64,000 nucleotides of DNA from Ryuthela nishihirai (GCA_038380435.1 JAWZYU010000028.1:39119095-39183094); one strand, 5' to 3'. Shown: positions 23,701-38,700, numbered from the stretch's first letter. The notes: generated by a model from the letters alone, not told the origin. Made by a program: numbers and translations.

Positions 23701-26700
23701 AGCATGACTTATTCATGTTAAATAGTCATTTGGCAATAAAAATCCTAAAATTGACTTTTTCATTTGACTAAGGCACAGTTGACAAAATGTCTGGAAATTT
23801 TTCTAGGTTATCACTGAAGCAAAAAATTACAAGTAATTTTCTGTTTCAAGTAAAAAATAATTTTCCTATCATTCAGAAAGAAATTTCTATTCATATGTAC
23901 TATAACTATTTTGTCCCTCTTGTTTAAATAGCTTTTATTTGCACAGACAGATCTTCTTTTTATTGCATCACTCTAAAAATGTCTTATTAAAATTAATAAA
24001 ACTGTAATTTTATTTCAATATTTGCATAAAGTTCAGAATTAAATGCTGCAACAGCACCAAAGTCACTGTCAGAATCACTGATTATTTCATTCCAAGTTGG
24101 TATTTAATATGACCTTTTGTTGATTAGTTATTTTGCAAAAAAAAAATTATCAAAATAACTTTTTTGGTTAAAGTCAGTACAAAATTGTTTGTACCTGTGG
24201 TTTCATTTGAGTTTCCTGCAAGGTTGCTTTAAAAGCAAAAATAATTTTGCACACCATAAATAAGTTTACACAAGCTGTGGCTCTCCTGCACACGGGACCA
24301 CAGCTTATAGTTCCATCCGATGGACAGATGCCTCTCCAAGTCCATGCAAAAAAGTCTCATGCAGCATTTATACTTACTTTAATAGATGAGATGACACAGA
24401 CTGATGAGCTTTCAGTTTATTATCATAAAGTTGTAAAGAAGGCCATTCCATAATGTTTTGATGCATACGATACTGAAGTGTTAGCATCTTTATAATATTA
24501 TTTCCATGAAGTTTTATCAGTCTTTCCATGAGAGTTTCAGCCAAGCCATCTTTTGCAGCTCTGTAATGGATTATAAATCTATATTAATAAAACTATTTGA
24601 AGAAAGAAATATCTTCATGAAAACATTATTTTTAATTTTTTTAGTACTGAATATATTACCACTCTATAACTACTTGCACTATCATTACCTCTTAGTAATT
24701 ATGGTATATATTTACTTGGCACTTTTATAATAAGTTTAAGTATATAATTTACTATGATTTTTATGTAATAGGCACTTTTTTATTTTTTTCGTACATATTT
24801 TTAACTTTGAAGTGTTTATTATAGGACTTTATATATATATATTTCTCAAGGATAATTACATTCCTAAGTAAACTGAGGTCGAAGAAGCTTAAATTGGTGA
24901 GAGTCTGTATAAAATTTGGCATTAGAAGAAATAACAACACTGAAGCCACTGTCAGAATCACTGATTATTCCATTACCTCCCTTCTTGGTACCCACCAGAA
25001 CAAGAAGCTGCAGCCAGGGGCGTAGCCATGGGGGGGATGGGGGGAGGCTCCCCCCTCCAAAGTAACTCGGAGTTGGCAAAATTTGAAGCGACTTTGTAAA
25101 ATCTAGGTGAGTTGCGAAAATTTGTAATTTTTGTTTTTAGAAAATTAAGGGGAGTTGTCAAAACCAAGGCAACTTGCAAATCTAAGACAGTTTGGTAAAT
25201 GAAGAGACAGCAAAATTTAGAGCAGTTGGCAAAATTCAAAGCCACTTAGTAAAATACAGGTGAGTTGGCAAAATCGGGACAACTTGGCAAAATCTTGGGG
25301 AGTTGGCAAAATTCGGAGTGACTTGGTAAAATCATGGGAAGTTGGCAAAATCGGGACTACTTGGCAAAATCTTGGGGAGTTGGTAAAATTTGGAGTGACT
25401 TGGTAAAATCTTGGGGAGTTGGCAAAACTCGGAGTAACGACAAAATCTTGGGGAATTGACAAAATTCAGAGTGACTTGGCAAAATTCAGGTGAGATGTGA
25501 AAATTAGGATTTTTTTCTGTAAAATTATGGCGAGTTGGCAAATCTTTAAGGAGTTGGCAAAATTCAGGTGAGGTGTGAAAATTTGGAATTTTTTCTGCAA
25601 AATTATGGCGAGTTGGCAAAATTCGAAGTGACTTGGCAAAATCATGGAGAGTTGACAAAATTCAGGTGAGATGTAAAAATTCAATATTTTTTCTGTAAAA
25701 TTATGGCATGTTGACAAAATTGAGGCAACTTCGCAATATCTAGGAGAGTTGGCAAATCTTGGGGGAGTTGTCAAAATTCAGAGTGACTTTGTAAAAATCA
25801 GGTGTGATGTAAATTGGGATTTTTTTCTGTAAAATTGTGGCAAGATGGCAAAATCGAGGAAACTTGGCAAAATCTAGGGCAGTTGGCAAAATTCGAATCC
25901 ACTAGTAAAATACAGGCAATTTGTGAAAACTGGAAATTGTTTTTTTGTGAAATTAAGGAGTGTTGGACAAATCGAGGAAACTTAACAAAATGTAGGGAAG
26001 TTGGCAAAATTCGAATCCACTTGGAAAATATGGGTGAGTTGTGATAATTGGGATTGGGTTTGTGAAATTAAGGAGAGTTGACTAAAATAGAGAAAACTTT
26101 GCAAAATCTTGGGGAGTTTGAAAAGTTTGAAGTTTAAATTTGGCAAAATTAAGGAGAGCAAAATTTGTTTAAATTTGGCAAATTTAGGAGAGATGTAAAG
26201 ATTGGGATTAGTGCTAAATGAAGGGAAAATTCACACTGACTTGCTACAATTCAGACGAGATGTAAATATTGGAATTATTTCTGTAAAGTTATGGCTAGTT
26301 GGCAAAAATGGAAGTTAAATGGGAAAATACGGTTAGCTGGTAAAATTGGAAGTGAACCTTGAAGCTTGAAGAAAATTGATTACTTAATGGTAAACTCCGA
26401 TTCAAAAGTTCAATTTGATGCAAAATGGAATCTGGGTTAAAGGGATGTGAATAGGCAGAGTTTTCTAATGAACAAGATACCCTTTTACTTTCCAGTAACT
26501 AAAGTATTCACCTACATATTACTATGCATGTAACATTGCAGTGATATCATGGTTTTGCAGGGAACTGTGGATAGTCAAGACTGGATACTCAGATTGGTGA
26601 AATGGTGTACAATTCATTAACTGTGGATATTCAAAACTGTAATAGGCAAGATGTTACTGTACTAATTTAATGATTATAATAAAAATTACATATTTTGGGC

Positions 26701-29700
26701 TGAATGTAGACAGATGTTCCTAAAAAATTATTTGATAAAATATGCTGTGAAATAGTTCTTTCTTAAAACTGTTCTTCCTACTTATAGAATTCATCATATC
26801 AATACTATACAAAACAATTAGCAGTCCAAGAAAATCTAAGCAGAATTTATGATTAAACCTAATATAAAACATATTTTCCTCAATTAAAAGAAATCAAAAT
26901 GTGTTCTAATAGTTTTTTTAATTATTATTTATGGCAATAAGATTAGGCAATAAATATTATGGCAATAAATAATTATTATGGCAATAAGATTAGCAACCCA
27001 GAGAATTTCTAAATTGTGACAAGCTGATAACATTTTGATAAAATTTCAAAACAATGACGCATTTAAGAACTCCTGACCAAGTTTAAATAGACCAGTGTTG
27101 TCCAACTTCTCTAAGAGCGCAGGCCATTTTTTCCTTTGCCAATATTTCGTGGGCCAAAAAAAAAAAGAATAGAACATAATAGGTAACTGAAGTCTGTTCA
27201 TGTCACCTCAAAAAATTATTTCATTTATACAAAAAATAATAAGTAATAATAAATCTCAAAAACTATTTTATTTACACGAAAAATAATAAGTAGTGATAAA
27301 CCTCAAAAAATTATTTTATTTATACGAAAAATAATAAGTGATAATAAACAAATATAAATTTTCTAAACCTTATCAAATATTTTAATAAATTTAATGGGAG
27401 CATTGTGGCCATAGTTGTTGGGCAATAATTTCTTTTACGTCCATATCGATATTTGTTGTTGCAAGCCAAAGTATATGTTCAAAAGTATAGAGTCTTTCAA
27501 GCAGTTTTTGTATCTTGATTTTATATATTTCATATCAGAAAATGCGCGCTCGCAGATATTTGTACTTCGGAACATAGAAATTATTTGGAGTCCGAAATAT
27601 TTCATTTTTGGATATTTTTCTTTAAGTAAAAGTTTGAACAATTCTACGCCAGTTTCTCTATTAGATGCAATAATTGGGTCGGCCTGAAGGTCACATAATT
27701 CCATCTGATATTTAGGATCTACGGTGCTAATATCAATATTTAATGAATTACTGAATAAATTTAAACTTTGCTTAAGGTCATCAAATTGAGAAAATCTTCT
27801 ATTAAAATCTTCAATTAGGATATCTACCTTAAGAACAAATTTTTCAAAATTAACTGTTTCACTAAGTCACTTTATTTCTTCATAGAACTCTTTACAAGTT
27901 TTGAAATGAATTAAATTGTTTTCCCACAAATTTGACTTCAACAATTGTAGTTTGTTTCTAAACCCAGTAACATGATTATAAAGATAGCACACGTTTTGAT
28001 CTTTTCCTTGTAAGGATTTATTCAAGACATTTAAATAATCTGTAATGTCTGTTAGGAAAGCAAGTGAACATAGAAAATTTTCATCAACAAAACTTGCTAT
28101 TAAATCTTCATCGGTGCCCACTTCTGTGAGAAAAAGGTGAATTTCTTTTTGAACTCTAAAATATCTCTTGAGGCATTTTCCAGCATTTAACCAGCGAATA
28201 TTCCTATGTAAAAGCGCAGATCGCCATACTCAGCATGCAGTTCATCCAAAAAAGCTTTAAATTTTCTGTGTTTAAGAGAACGATTTCTGCCACGAATTAA
28301 ATTGGTAATTTTGACAACTTTTCCATTACGTCATTTGGTCTCAGCGAAATGCCACACAATGTCTCCTGGTGCACAATACAGTGTAACATTCGACAATGCA
28401 TGCCATAAACATGCGCAGTGAGAGCGATTCGTGCTGTCATTAGATGCTTCTTATTACTGCAGCTTCATAAAAGCATTTGGTTGATGACGCCGCACCGCTC
28501 TTAAAAGGTTTCAGAAGTTTGCCGATCGGCTTAAGAATGTTTTGTAAACTTTATAGAATGAGTAAGTTGAAGATTGCATATCAAGTAAAATAATATAAGT
28601 TGACATAAAATTACAAGGTGGATTACTGATATTTATTTAAAATTTCAATTAAAAACGATTTTGTTAGCAGGCAACAAAAATCCTTGTACAGGCCATATGC
28701 GGCCTGCGGGCCGCTAGTTGGACAGTGCTGAACTAGACTACCAGAAATGGCTAAATTAAAGTTAAAACATTTAATATTAAGTACACAAAGTTAAAATGAG
28801 TATCCCTAGCTGAGTGGCTAACATGCTTGGCTACTGATTAAAAAGTCCTCAGGTTCAAGCCCGAGATAAGGCATGGATGTTTATCTGTGTTGTCCTTCAG
28901 TTCTTCAAGGCTGTGAGGCCTTGTCTTCCTCACAGATCTTCTCTATAGTTTAAATCCACATCTTTCTCTATAGTTTAAATCCATAGAGAATCCATATCTT
29001 TCTCTATGGTGTTAAACTAACAGGCTTCTGTCAGACCTCTATGGTAAGCAGCTGCTTAAGGAGATAATTTATTTTATAAACATTACTTATAGAGATTCTC
29101 ATATTTCAACCAGAATTGGTACTAATGAAAACCCATACACCAAATTTCTAAGATATTAAATATTATAGGATACAGAAAAAAATAATATCACAGAATTAAG
29201 AATTGGGTTGAGTTATTTTGTACTTTAACTTTGAGAAACATTTTTTTCTGCAAAATAAACCAATCTTCAATAATAGATCACAAAGTTGAAGAACAGGACT
29301 GAGAAAGGGGAGTCACAAGACAGCTGTTGGAAATAGGGGGGAGCAGATGGAAACTTTACACTGGAATCTCCAACCAAGGGCATCAAAAAAAAAGAGTTTA
29401 ACGCGCACAGTGTATGACTCTCCTACACATGGTGTCACAGTTTAATACTCTATCTGATGTATAACAGCTTTTGCAAGGCCATGTAGAAAAAAAAAGGACA
29501 CATAGATAAATTGACAATGCAATATTAGGAGTGAAAATCTGGATAGTTTCTCACGTGCAAGTCCTGAATTTGTTGGGTTCAGTTGCTTTACCTCTGAGCA
29601 GCACTTTTTTTGCACATGATGGGCTAAATAATGGCCAGGTCACAAGGACCCTGAATGCTCAGAAGTTTGGGATGAGGACCTACTTGAACAGCTGTTTGGA

Positions 29701-32700
29701 GACAGATGGTAGCCTCCCATCATGGCCATCCAGCATGTTCTTTAATGTGCACAAGGTATGGCTCTCTTGCACATGGGACCACAACTTAATGTCCCATCCG
29801 ATGGACAGATGCCTTTTCAAGTCCATCAGTGTCCCTTACTAACTGTGGGCAGGGTGGGGAGTTCTATGCAGATAAATCTCAACGCTGACCCAGCTGGGTT
29901 TCAAACCTGGGAACTGCAGATTACAAGTCTGGCACACTACCAACTGAACCACCCCTGCCCTGCAAGTCCTGACAATGCTAAGATTTTCTCTACTTTTGTG
30001 AACTATTCCCTCAGAATGGAAAATGACTCTAAAGAGCTTGGAAATAATGTTATCCTACATATGAGACATTATGATTCTCTGTGCAAGAAATCCATATCCT
30101 ATACACATTAAACAGCCTAATGAAAAACCTTGGAGGGAACTTCCATTCACTCTTCACAACTTATGTTATTTCTCTTCTTTAACCTTGTTTTGAGCACTTG
30201 AGATCCTTGTGAACTAGTCATTCTAATTGATTATACAACTTAAAAAATATACAACTCAAGGAAAGCAAACACAAATTACCTCTTTTTATACCAAAATAAT
30301 TTTTGAGAGATTATAAGAGTAACATACTTATCAGATATAATAGTGGGTGGTAATTGCAGATGATCTCCAGCAAGGATGCATTTTGGTACAAGAAGAAGTG
30401 GAATCCAGCAAGAAGCTTCCAAAGCCTGAAATGAAAAAAAAAAAATAATACATTCGAGTTTTTGCATTTGGTTCTTGAATAAATTTAACATTCAAATCTG
30501 AATGCTGAAGTCTGATGCATTTTACAAGCCTATCTTAACTCAGTGTCCCCAGTGTCTGCAGATGACAATACATTATGAATCCACACACCAGAAAGGACAC
30601 AAACATTATTACATCACACAAAACTACATTTTTAAAAAATAAAAGAGTTGAGTTTTATATATACAGATATACTCAAAATATATGTTTTAACATTAATAAA
30701 TATTTATACCTTTTCATTTTACTATAAAATATGATTAGTAGCAACTTTTTCATTTTTGCTGAACAAGTAAAAAAATAGCTGTCTCCAGATTCATTTGCTT
30801 TTCAGGTTAAACACTGGAAGGGTTAAATAAAATTCTAATTCATAATAAATTTTAATGCATATATATATATTGTTTTTAAGTTGATACATCACAAAAAGTT
30901 AAATAATTATTCATTATTGCAGGTAAACCACCCAAAAATATTATGTACATTTTACAATAGCCTAAGAGACTTTTCACCTAGAAAGCAAAACACAGGCATA
31001 TTATACACATAGCTTCTCTTTTGTATTAGCTTTCAGAGTGATAATTGCAGCATAGTAACTAAAAAAAACCTGATTGTTGAGAAAGCCTTACCCTGCAAAT
31101 TTCGAGAGGATGAGTAAGCAAAGTCTCAGAATGTTGTTTAGAATTATATAAATGTTGAAAAAAAATTTTCCTGTGACACTTTATTACTGAATCATTGATA
31201 TAATGCTGTGAATTTGAGTGAAAGATATTACTACCACCAAATGTTGCAGTTGACTGCTCCATTCCCAGATAATAGATGGTGCCATTGGCAAATCAGCAGG
31301 AATGCACATAATGCCACTTTGCTGAAAAAAATTGCAGCTTCTGATGGTCCAGCAATTAGGATGCCTGGCATGCTTCTGGGAGGCATTGGCTTATGCCCTA
31401 CTCAGAACAACCAATTTTTTTTCAACTAATTATTTCAAGTGTTTCTTGTCTACAGGACTTTTTCCTATGATATTTTATTACTGAATTATATAAATGTTAT
31501 TACTAAAGCTTCCGATACAAAATTTTTACTCAGTTAAATTCCCTGTTAGCAACCATATTTTAGCCATTATTCTTGTTCATTTGCTTATCAATATATGAGG
31601 AAATCAAATCTAAATTCCAGGAGATCTTAATATTTTAACACTAAATTTGAAATTGCTGTTTGTGATACAAGTTAAATAACAAGAATAGCATGAATGTGTT
31701 TTTTCTTTCCCTTTTTCCTCTTTTATTCTCAAAATGTTATTCAGATTATGAGGTAGATGATATTAACTGGAAAAAAGTGTGCAAGGGTTAAAGTATACAA
31801 TAGACATTATTGTAGTGTGCCTGAAACTTCATTTCAGGCACAACTACAAGTTAATCAAGTATCAGCAACATATGAGATAGAATCTTATTTTTATATTTGC
31901 ACATAAAGTCAAATTGCAGGGCAATACAGTCAAGCTATATAGACTAAGAACAAGTACAATCAAATAAGTGAAGCAATTCAAAGGAATAACCCATCTCCAG
32001 AACTTTAAAATGCTGATTTCACTTTCAAATGATTATCATTGCTCAGTCGGTAGCGTGATAGGTTCATCATCTGCAGTTCCCAGGATGAGTCCCATCTGGA
32101 CTAGTGTTGAGATCTATCTCCACAAAACTCCTCACCCTGCCCTTAGTTAGTGGGCTGGAAAGTCCACCATCTGTTGGATGTGACATTAAGCCATTGCCCT
32201 GTGTGTGGGAGAGTCATACCCTGTGGCATTAAAGAACATGCTGAATGGCTTTGATGGGAAGCTACCATCAGTCTCCTAACAGCTGTCCAGTGAGTTCCCT
32301 TCCCCTAATCTTATCCAAGGTCTTGGGTCTTTATGACCTGGCCATTTAGCTGATTGTGTGCAAAAAAAGTGCCACTCAGAGGTAAAACAACCCAAACTGA
32401 TACAGGTATAGTCTTACAAAAAAAATCCACAACTCATAAAGAGATAATATTGTTTCCCAACAGCTACTTACAAAGAGTTCAAATAGTCATCACAATGACT
32501 AAATAAATGCAGTGCATTTTGTTAACTCAGTTATTTGTTGTCTTCTTTACAAACACAACTATTTATGTAAAAAACTATCTCACATAATAACATCTTCAAG
32601 AATTTTGCATGCATCTTATTTATGAAACTGTTTATTAACAAAATATGTGAAATCCAAGAAATTACATATAAATCTGATTATGGTGGGGGTGAGGCCTCCC

Positions 32701-35700
32701 TCTTTGATTTTTTTTTTAGATCCAGGTCTGCATACAAACATTTTATTACACTTCAAATTGCCATCATGTTGAAATGGATTTTTTAAATATGTTTTATAAT
32801 TACTAAGATATTTTCATCATTAAGAGAATCTCTGAAACTAGAATTGTGTAAGTGAGACATATGAAGAAAGTATAAAATTAATTTTGCAGCTGATCCTTTA
32901 CTACTTGTGAATTAATTTAAAGATAAACATAAAGGAAACTTAAACATACCTTTTAACACTATTGATGATTTTGTATATATAATATGTTAAATATGCAAGC
33001 AGCAGTCAGATATTTACATCAGCTGAGAAAAAAAAAGGTAATTTGATATGATACAAATGATTCTTCTTCATATTGCACTATATACCCTAGTTTGTACTAT
33101 ATACAATAGTATATATCAGTCACAATGTACAATATACATGACACTAGATATACAATAATTACGTACTTGAGAACATTCGTCAATAACAGCTACATCAAAA
33201 TGATCCTTAGGTAGATGCTTTAGGGGTCCATCAGAAGTAGCAGATGTAAGAGTAGAAAGGACAACATCAGCTCGTTTCAGTACTTCTTGGATAACTAATT
33301 TTTCTCTTCTTGCCAGTTCTTTACGGATCTGTTTTCCTTCTTCCCAAATCTTTCTCCTTTCATCATTTTCCTTAGTCTTTTTCATTTTAATCTATTCAGA
33401 ATTTTAAATCAATTGAAGCAAAAAATTTCTTTTCAAAACTTAAAAATATTTTGCAGAAAAAGAAGAAATGGAAACAGATTTAGTAACTATAAGTTTAAAA
33501 CCTAATTCTTGATATTGAAAATGTATACCATTTATATATTTCCACAAAACACATCTCTTGGACAATTCTGGAGCACAACAGAGTAAATTTGCGAGAACAG
33601 CAGCATAATATAAAAATAATAAATACCCCCTCGAGCAGCTGCTTGCCACAGAGGTCTGACAGGAGCCTGTCAGTTTATATGCCAGAGTAGAAGGTCTGAG
33701 AGGTTGGCAGGACCTCAGCAGAAAAACAACACGAACATCCATGCCTTACCCAGGGTTTGAACCCAGGTCCCGTAGATCAGTAGCCAAGCGTGCTAACCAC
33801 TCGGCCACGGGTAAAAACTTTATATTAGCATTTAGTTATTAAAATAGTTTTCCTTACCTAGAATGTGAATTTGGCAATTTTGAGATCAGTGCATTCATAA
33901 CATAACTTTTTTTAATCAAGAACAGTTATCTTTGAACAATGAAGCTATTAAAAATGTATATCTTTTTAAATTCAAATAATTTAGCAAATTATATGGAAAG
34001 CTGCTAAATGTAAACATTATAATCAACAGATAAAAATCAAAACCAATGAAAAAATAAAAACTTCAGCTTTTTTTTCATTTGAACTGAAATTTAAGTGTGG
34101 TATTGTAATTATTGCCTTTATTATAAAACAAATCCACTTTATTTTTCCTTTATCTAAGTTTACTGTATATTATGTTACTGTAATTATGTTTACTGCAATT
34201 ATATGCTACTGATAACTAGGATCCAGAAATTTTATGTATAAATTGTTGCATTCTCCTTTACACAAATAAAATAAACTATGAAGAAAAATTACTCAAAATA
34301 TCCACATATTACACATAAAAAACATACATTGATACCAGGCTTGTATCTAGAAAAAAAACTAGGGGGGGGGGGGGAGTAAACATAACCAAGCTGGAAAAAG
34401 GTAAAAGGGGAGCCAAGCAACTGGATTTCTATTGCAGTGTAACCTTTTCCCCTTCATTTTTTGGCCTCCATTACTTTTATAAGTCCATTACTCAGTAAAG
34501 TAATGGTAGTCTTATTAATTACTCACTTTTCAATCACTCATTATTGAAAATAATACTAGGAAACAGAACGATCTGTACAAAGTTCCATTTTTTCCTTGGT
34601 AATTTATTATCTAAAATTCAAGTGTGAAAGCAATTATTTCATATAAGATATTCCGTGACTAAAGAAATTTCTTACCAAACATATTTTTGAATTTTTAAAA
34701 ATTGAGTTACTTTACTCCTGTGTAGTTTTTTTTAATGGTAAAGGGATAATATATAATAATAATGGAATATAATGGCAAAGTCTCAAGCAGCCCAAGATTC
34801 AAAACAAGAGTAGGGATGAAATCCTACTAGACAATTATTAGGATACAGAATTATCTCATTAAGATCATTGAATGTGCTTTCAATGTGCACAACAGTGACT
34901 CTTATGTGCCAGTTTTGTAAACACTATATTTGAGAGACTAACTTTTCCATACATATTGGTGTCAAATTTCTCACCAAGGGCAAATTACAGAAGCAAACTT
35001 TTAGGCTTTGATTTTACTAGTATTATATGCTCTATGGGAGATCTGAGCTTTTTTCATTAGAGCCAAAAATTACCTTTATCCATATTTCTCCCAGTTAGAT
35101 TTTTAACCTTTCTGAAATTAGCTTTAGTTGTTATTTTGGTTAGTCATCTTAAAAAAAAATAATTAGTACATTTTTAAATTGGCATTATTAGAAAATGGTA
35201 TTCTACAAATAGAATATATGCACAAGAATTTTAATCTTCAGGATCTATTAATTTTTTTTTTACTTATTGGGCTTAAAAATCTTTACAGAGCACTCACTGT
35301 TCAAAGTTTTGCATTTTTCTTAATCTTTAACCCTTGATTTAATGTTTACAAATCTATCATAGAATCATTTTTTTTCTACATTATATTGAATCAGAAAGGT
35401 GTAAAGCATTCCTTATGCTATAAAATCTAACAAGTTTATAAATCTGAATTTTATCAATTTCAGAAATTAAAATATATTCACCTTTAGCATATCAATTTCT
35501 TTGCGCATATCTTCAATTATTTTATTTTCATGAGATCTTGAAATTACAGCATCAAGAGAATGGCGATGAATTCTAGGTAAAAATCGAGCAGGATGGCCCA
35601 ATCGAATTAATTTAATTCTATAGGGTATCAATTTTTCAACCAAATTATCAACAGCTACATTTGATGGAGCACATACAAGCACCTGTAAAATTAAAAGTAG

Positions 35701-38700
35701 TTTTATAGTATTGGTTAGTAAAATAATAATATCAAAGTATTTTCTACACAATTAAATAACTATGCAGTCACAATAATCTAAGAGAATTTACTAAGTGTAA
35801 TAAATTCTGAAATTTCACCTCAGTAAGACATTTACTATAGGCATCTGAATTTAGTGTAAATTAAAGAGGTATGGACGCATCTTGGGAGAGATTTTGGAAG
35901 GAAAAAAACACAATGTCAATGACTTTAAATAAATTTAAATGCTCTTATTTCTGTAACATGAAACCTTGATTTGCAAATATCTATCATATAATATCCTATG
36001 TGTACTATACCTTCTATGTGGCTTACACAGTGAGTGACAAGACACCATTGCTAAAGTTTTTTCACTGAGACAATTCTGTCAGCATGCCAGGAATTGCATT
36101 CTTTTCATTATTACAAGTATTAAGCTCCAGGTTGTTCTTTTAAGTTGGAATAGTATTGTGGGTGGTAATATGGTGTCCTGCTATCTAAGCACATGTAGAA
36201 GGTATAATATACATAGGATACTACATGATATACATTTGCAAATCAAGGTTTCATTCACCTTATGGAGATAACAGTGTTTAAATTTATTTGAAACTAAACT
36301 CCATATAAAACATAAATCAACAAATCATTGAGTTATCTACCAAGTTGTCTTGTAGTAAAAGTCAAACAGAACTGCATTCTGCAACTAAATTAGTTTTCGA
36401 CAGGTAGTTGTAACGCTCCAAACAAATGCAAAATACTTGAAGTTTTATGCTCTGGATAGCTTAGGCGGGTGCCAGGCAATAATTAACAAATTGCCAAAAG
36501 TAGAATAAGTTGATAATAAGTTGATTTAGGGTTCAAATACCAGCGAGCGTTAATGAGTAAGAATCAAAATGATTGTCAAGTAAATTTAAATATAATTTAA
36601 AAATCCTTAATTCGCGTTGCTCCAGAGAAAAAAACTGTACAGACTCAAAAGGTTTTAAATATAACAAAACAGATTTATTTCCAAAATAATTCAACTCACC
36701 AAGACATCAATGAAGATACAACTCCGGTGCTACGCACCTTGTGCTTAGTGCCTCTGCACTAACTCCTCGTGCACGTGCACTCACTTGTGCTTGTGCTTTG
36801 CTTATGCTTATGTGACTCGCAGGTCACTGGTTTTTGACATGAGCCGGCAATGCTTGCCGGGAAAGACATTAACATACTATGACGAACGAAGCAAGCTATG
36901 ACGCAAGAGGGGGCGTGTCCTTGGCACGCGCTTTAGCGGTACAGTCGGAAGATCGGAGTTGCGCGTACGCAACTCACAACATCTTGAAAACGAGTGCTGT
37001 GATGCCAAAAAGGAAATAAAAATCCCCAAAATGATAAATATAACATAAATTAAACAAAACTGGTTAAAGTGAAGCAAAAGTGAACGGTGGGGCATCACAT
37101 AGTGCACATGATAACAGCTTGCATCAGTGAGCACATTAACCATAAACTAATTACTTTACAGAAAGGGTTGGGTTGTTTCACTGCTCAGGAGCACTTTTTT
37201 GTACATAATGGGCTAAAGAGCCAGGCCATAAGAACCCCGAGGGCTCAGAAACAGTTGGGGGATAGGGACTCACTGAACAGCTGTTAGAAGACAGATAGTA
37301 GCCCTGTCATGGCCATGAAGTGTGTTCTTTAACATGCACAGGGTATGACTCTCCTGCACATGGGACCATGGTTTAACATCACATTCAATGAATGACATCC
37401 TTTTCAAGTCCATCCGTGTCCCCTACTAATAAAGGGCAAGGTGGGGGTTTAGTGCAGATAAATCTCTAAGCACACAGGGGGATTTGAACCTAGTAACTGC
37501 AGATTACCAGCCTGGAGAGCTACCAACTAAACTGCCCCTGTCCTTCCAACTCATGATAAATGGGCAATGGACCCAAGGAAAACCTGCCCACACACCTTCA
37601 AGGATAATAGGATTCCATTTTAGGAACCACTGATTTACATAATTTTTTTCTCACATTTTGTTCTAAACTATATATATTGTTGAAAGTGATTTGGTTCCAG
37701 CAAACTATATGACACATTGATCTTTTCCTGAACATACACCATTATGATCTTCATTTATTATTATCTGGTGGGAAAATAATGAAATAAAAACTTTAATTTG
37801 GTTATGACCTGTCACAAATTTTATTTATATAAATGCAAGCATAACTTTTATATTTAATTTTGCAATTTTAAACCAGATGCAATGCAGTATTCAGTTTCTC
37901 CTTAGCAAAACTATAATAAATAAAAGGGGTAGTTTAAGATATGTATATTAAAATGTTTTCTTGGGAGAAGGTACATTATGAAGTCAATATGCATGATATG
38001 TCTGCAATAATAATTGAACTCTATGCCATGTCCCCTTTCTCATCCATGTTGGAAAAGTCATGTTAGGTGCCAAGAGAAAAAGCATTTAATTTCAAACAAT
38101 AAAAATATTTGAAAATAAAAATATGTGATATTTTTCTAAACTTTTTCTAATGAAGGCAATATTTAATTTTTTAACATTTTTAAAAAAATTAATTTTACTA
38201 TTTTTTTTAAATCTGACCTTATTAGTGTTTAATGAAGCAATTTCAAAGGCATACATTACACTAAAGAACCCTTCATAATGCCAATATATAAACTAAATAT
38301 TGCTACAACCACTTAAGAGCTGGACCAGCTAATGCTGAAATAATTTTTAAATGATTTAGAGTAACATAGCTTTAACATTATAATGCTTTACATTTACATT
38401 ACATTTCCTAATTAAGTTATTATTTTTTGACTCAATTACAATGATTTTTATGCTAATCATGAAAAAGATTTCAGGTGGAAATGTAATTATTGCACAAACT
38501 TGATTTTAAAAAAAAATAGATAATATATGATTTGATATAGATAAAAATAGATACAAACTTGATTTAATAAAAAAAATAGTTCCATATATTTTTATATATG
38601 GAACTATTAACTTGCCTTGAAATCTTGTAAAACAGATTGTAAAATAGTTTCAACAACAGTAGTAGTTTTCCCTGTTCCTGGAGGGCCATGAATGACTGCT

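Larger units (their letters stand above)
30426..33166. other. Intron 7 with repeats
   Basis: Holds a SINE-4-like pair in opposite orientations (31,130-31,500) and a SINE-1 copy (32,038-32,395). The rest is AT-rich without recognised features. Confidence 0.55.

Noticed and set aside
25217..25774. Several overlapping minus-strand frames with repeated ILPTxxxFAxxLRF-like peptides
   Set aside because: They are translations of the 39-base tandem repeat; several frames are open at once and no start, splice or conservation signal supports a gene.
34780..34930. Possible very old SINE-1 copy
   Set aside because: Only a few block-like matches in the right order (caaagtctc, ctagacaattattaggatac, gtgctttcaatgtgcac); too weak to list.
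36877..37143. 88-codon minus-strand frame
   Set aside because: Lies inside solo LTR copy 1 and is not shared intact with copy 2.
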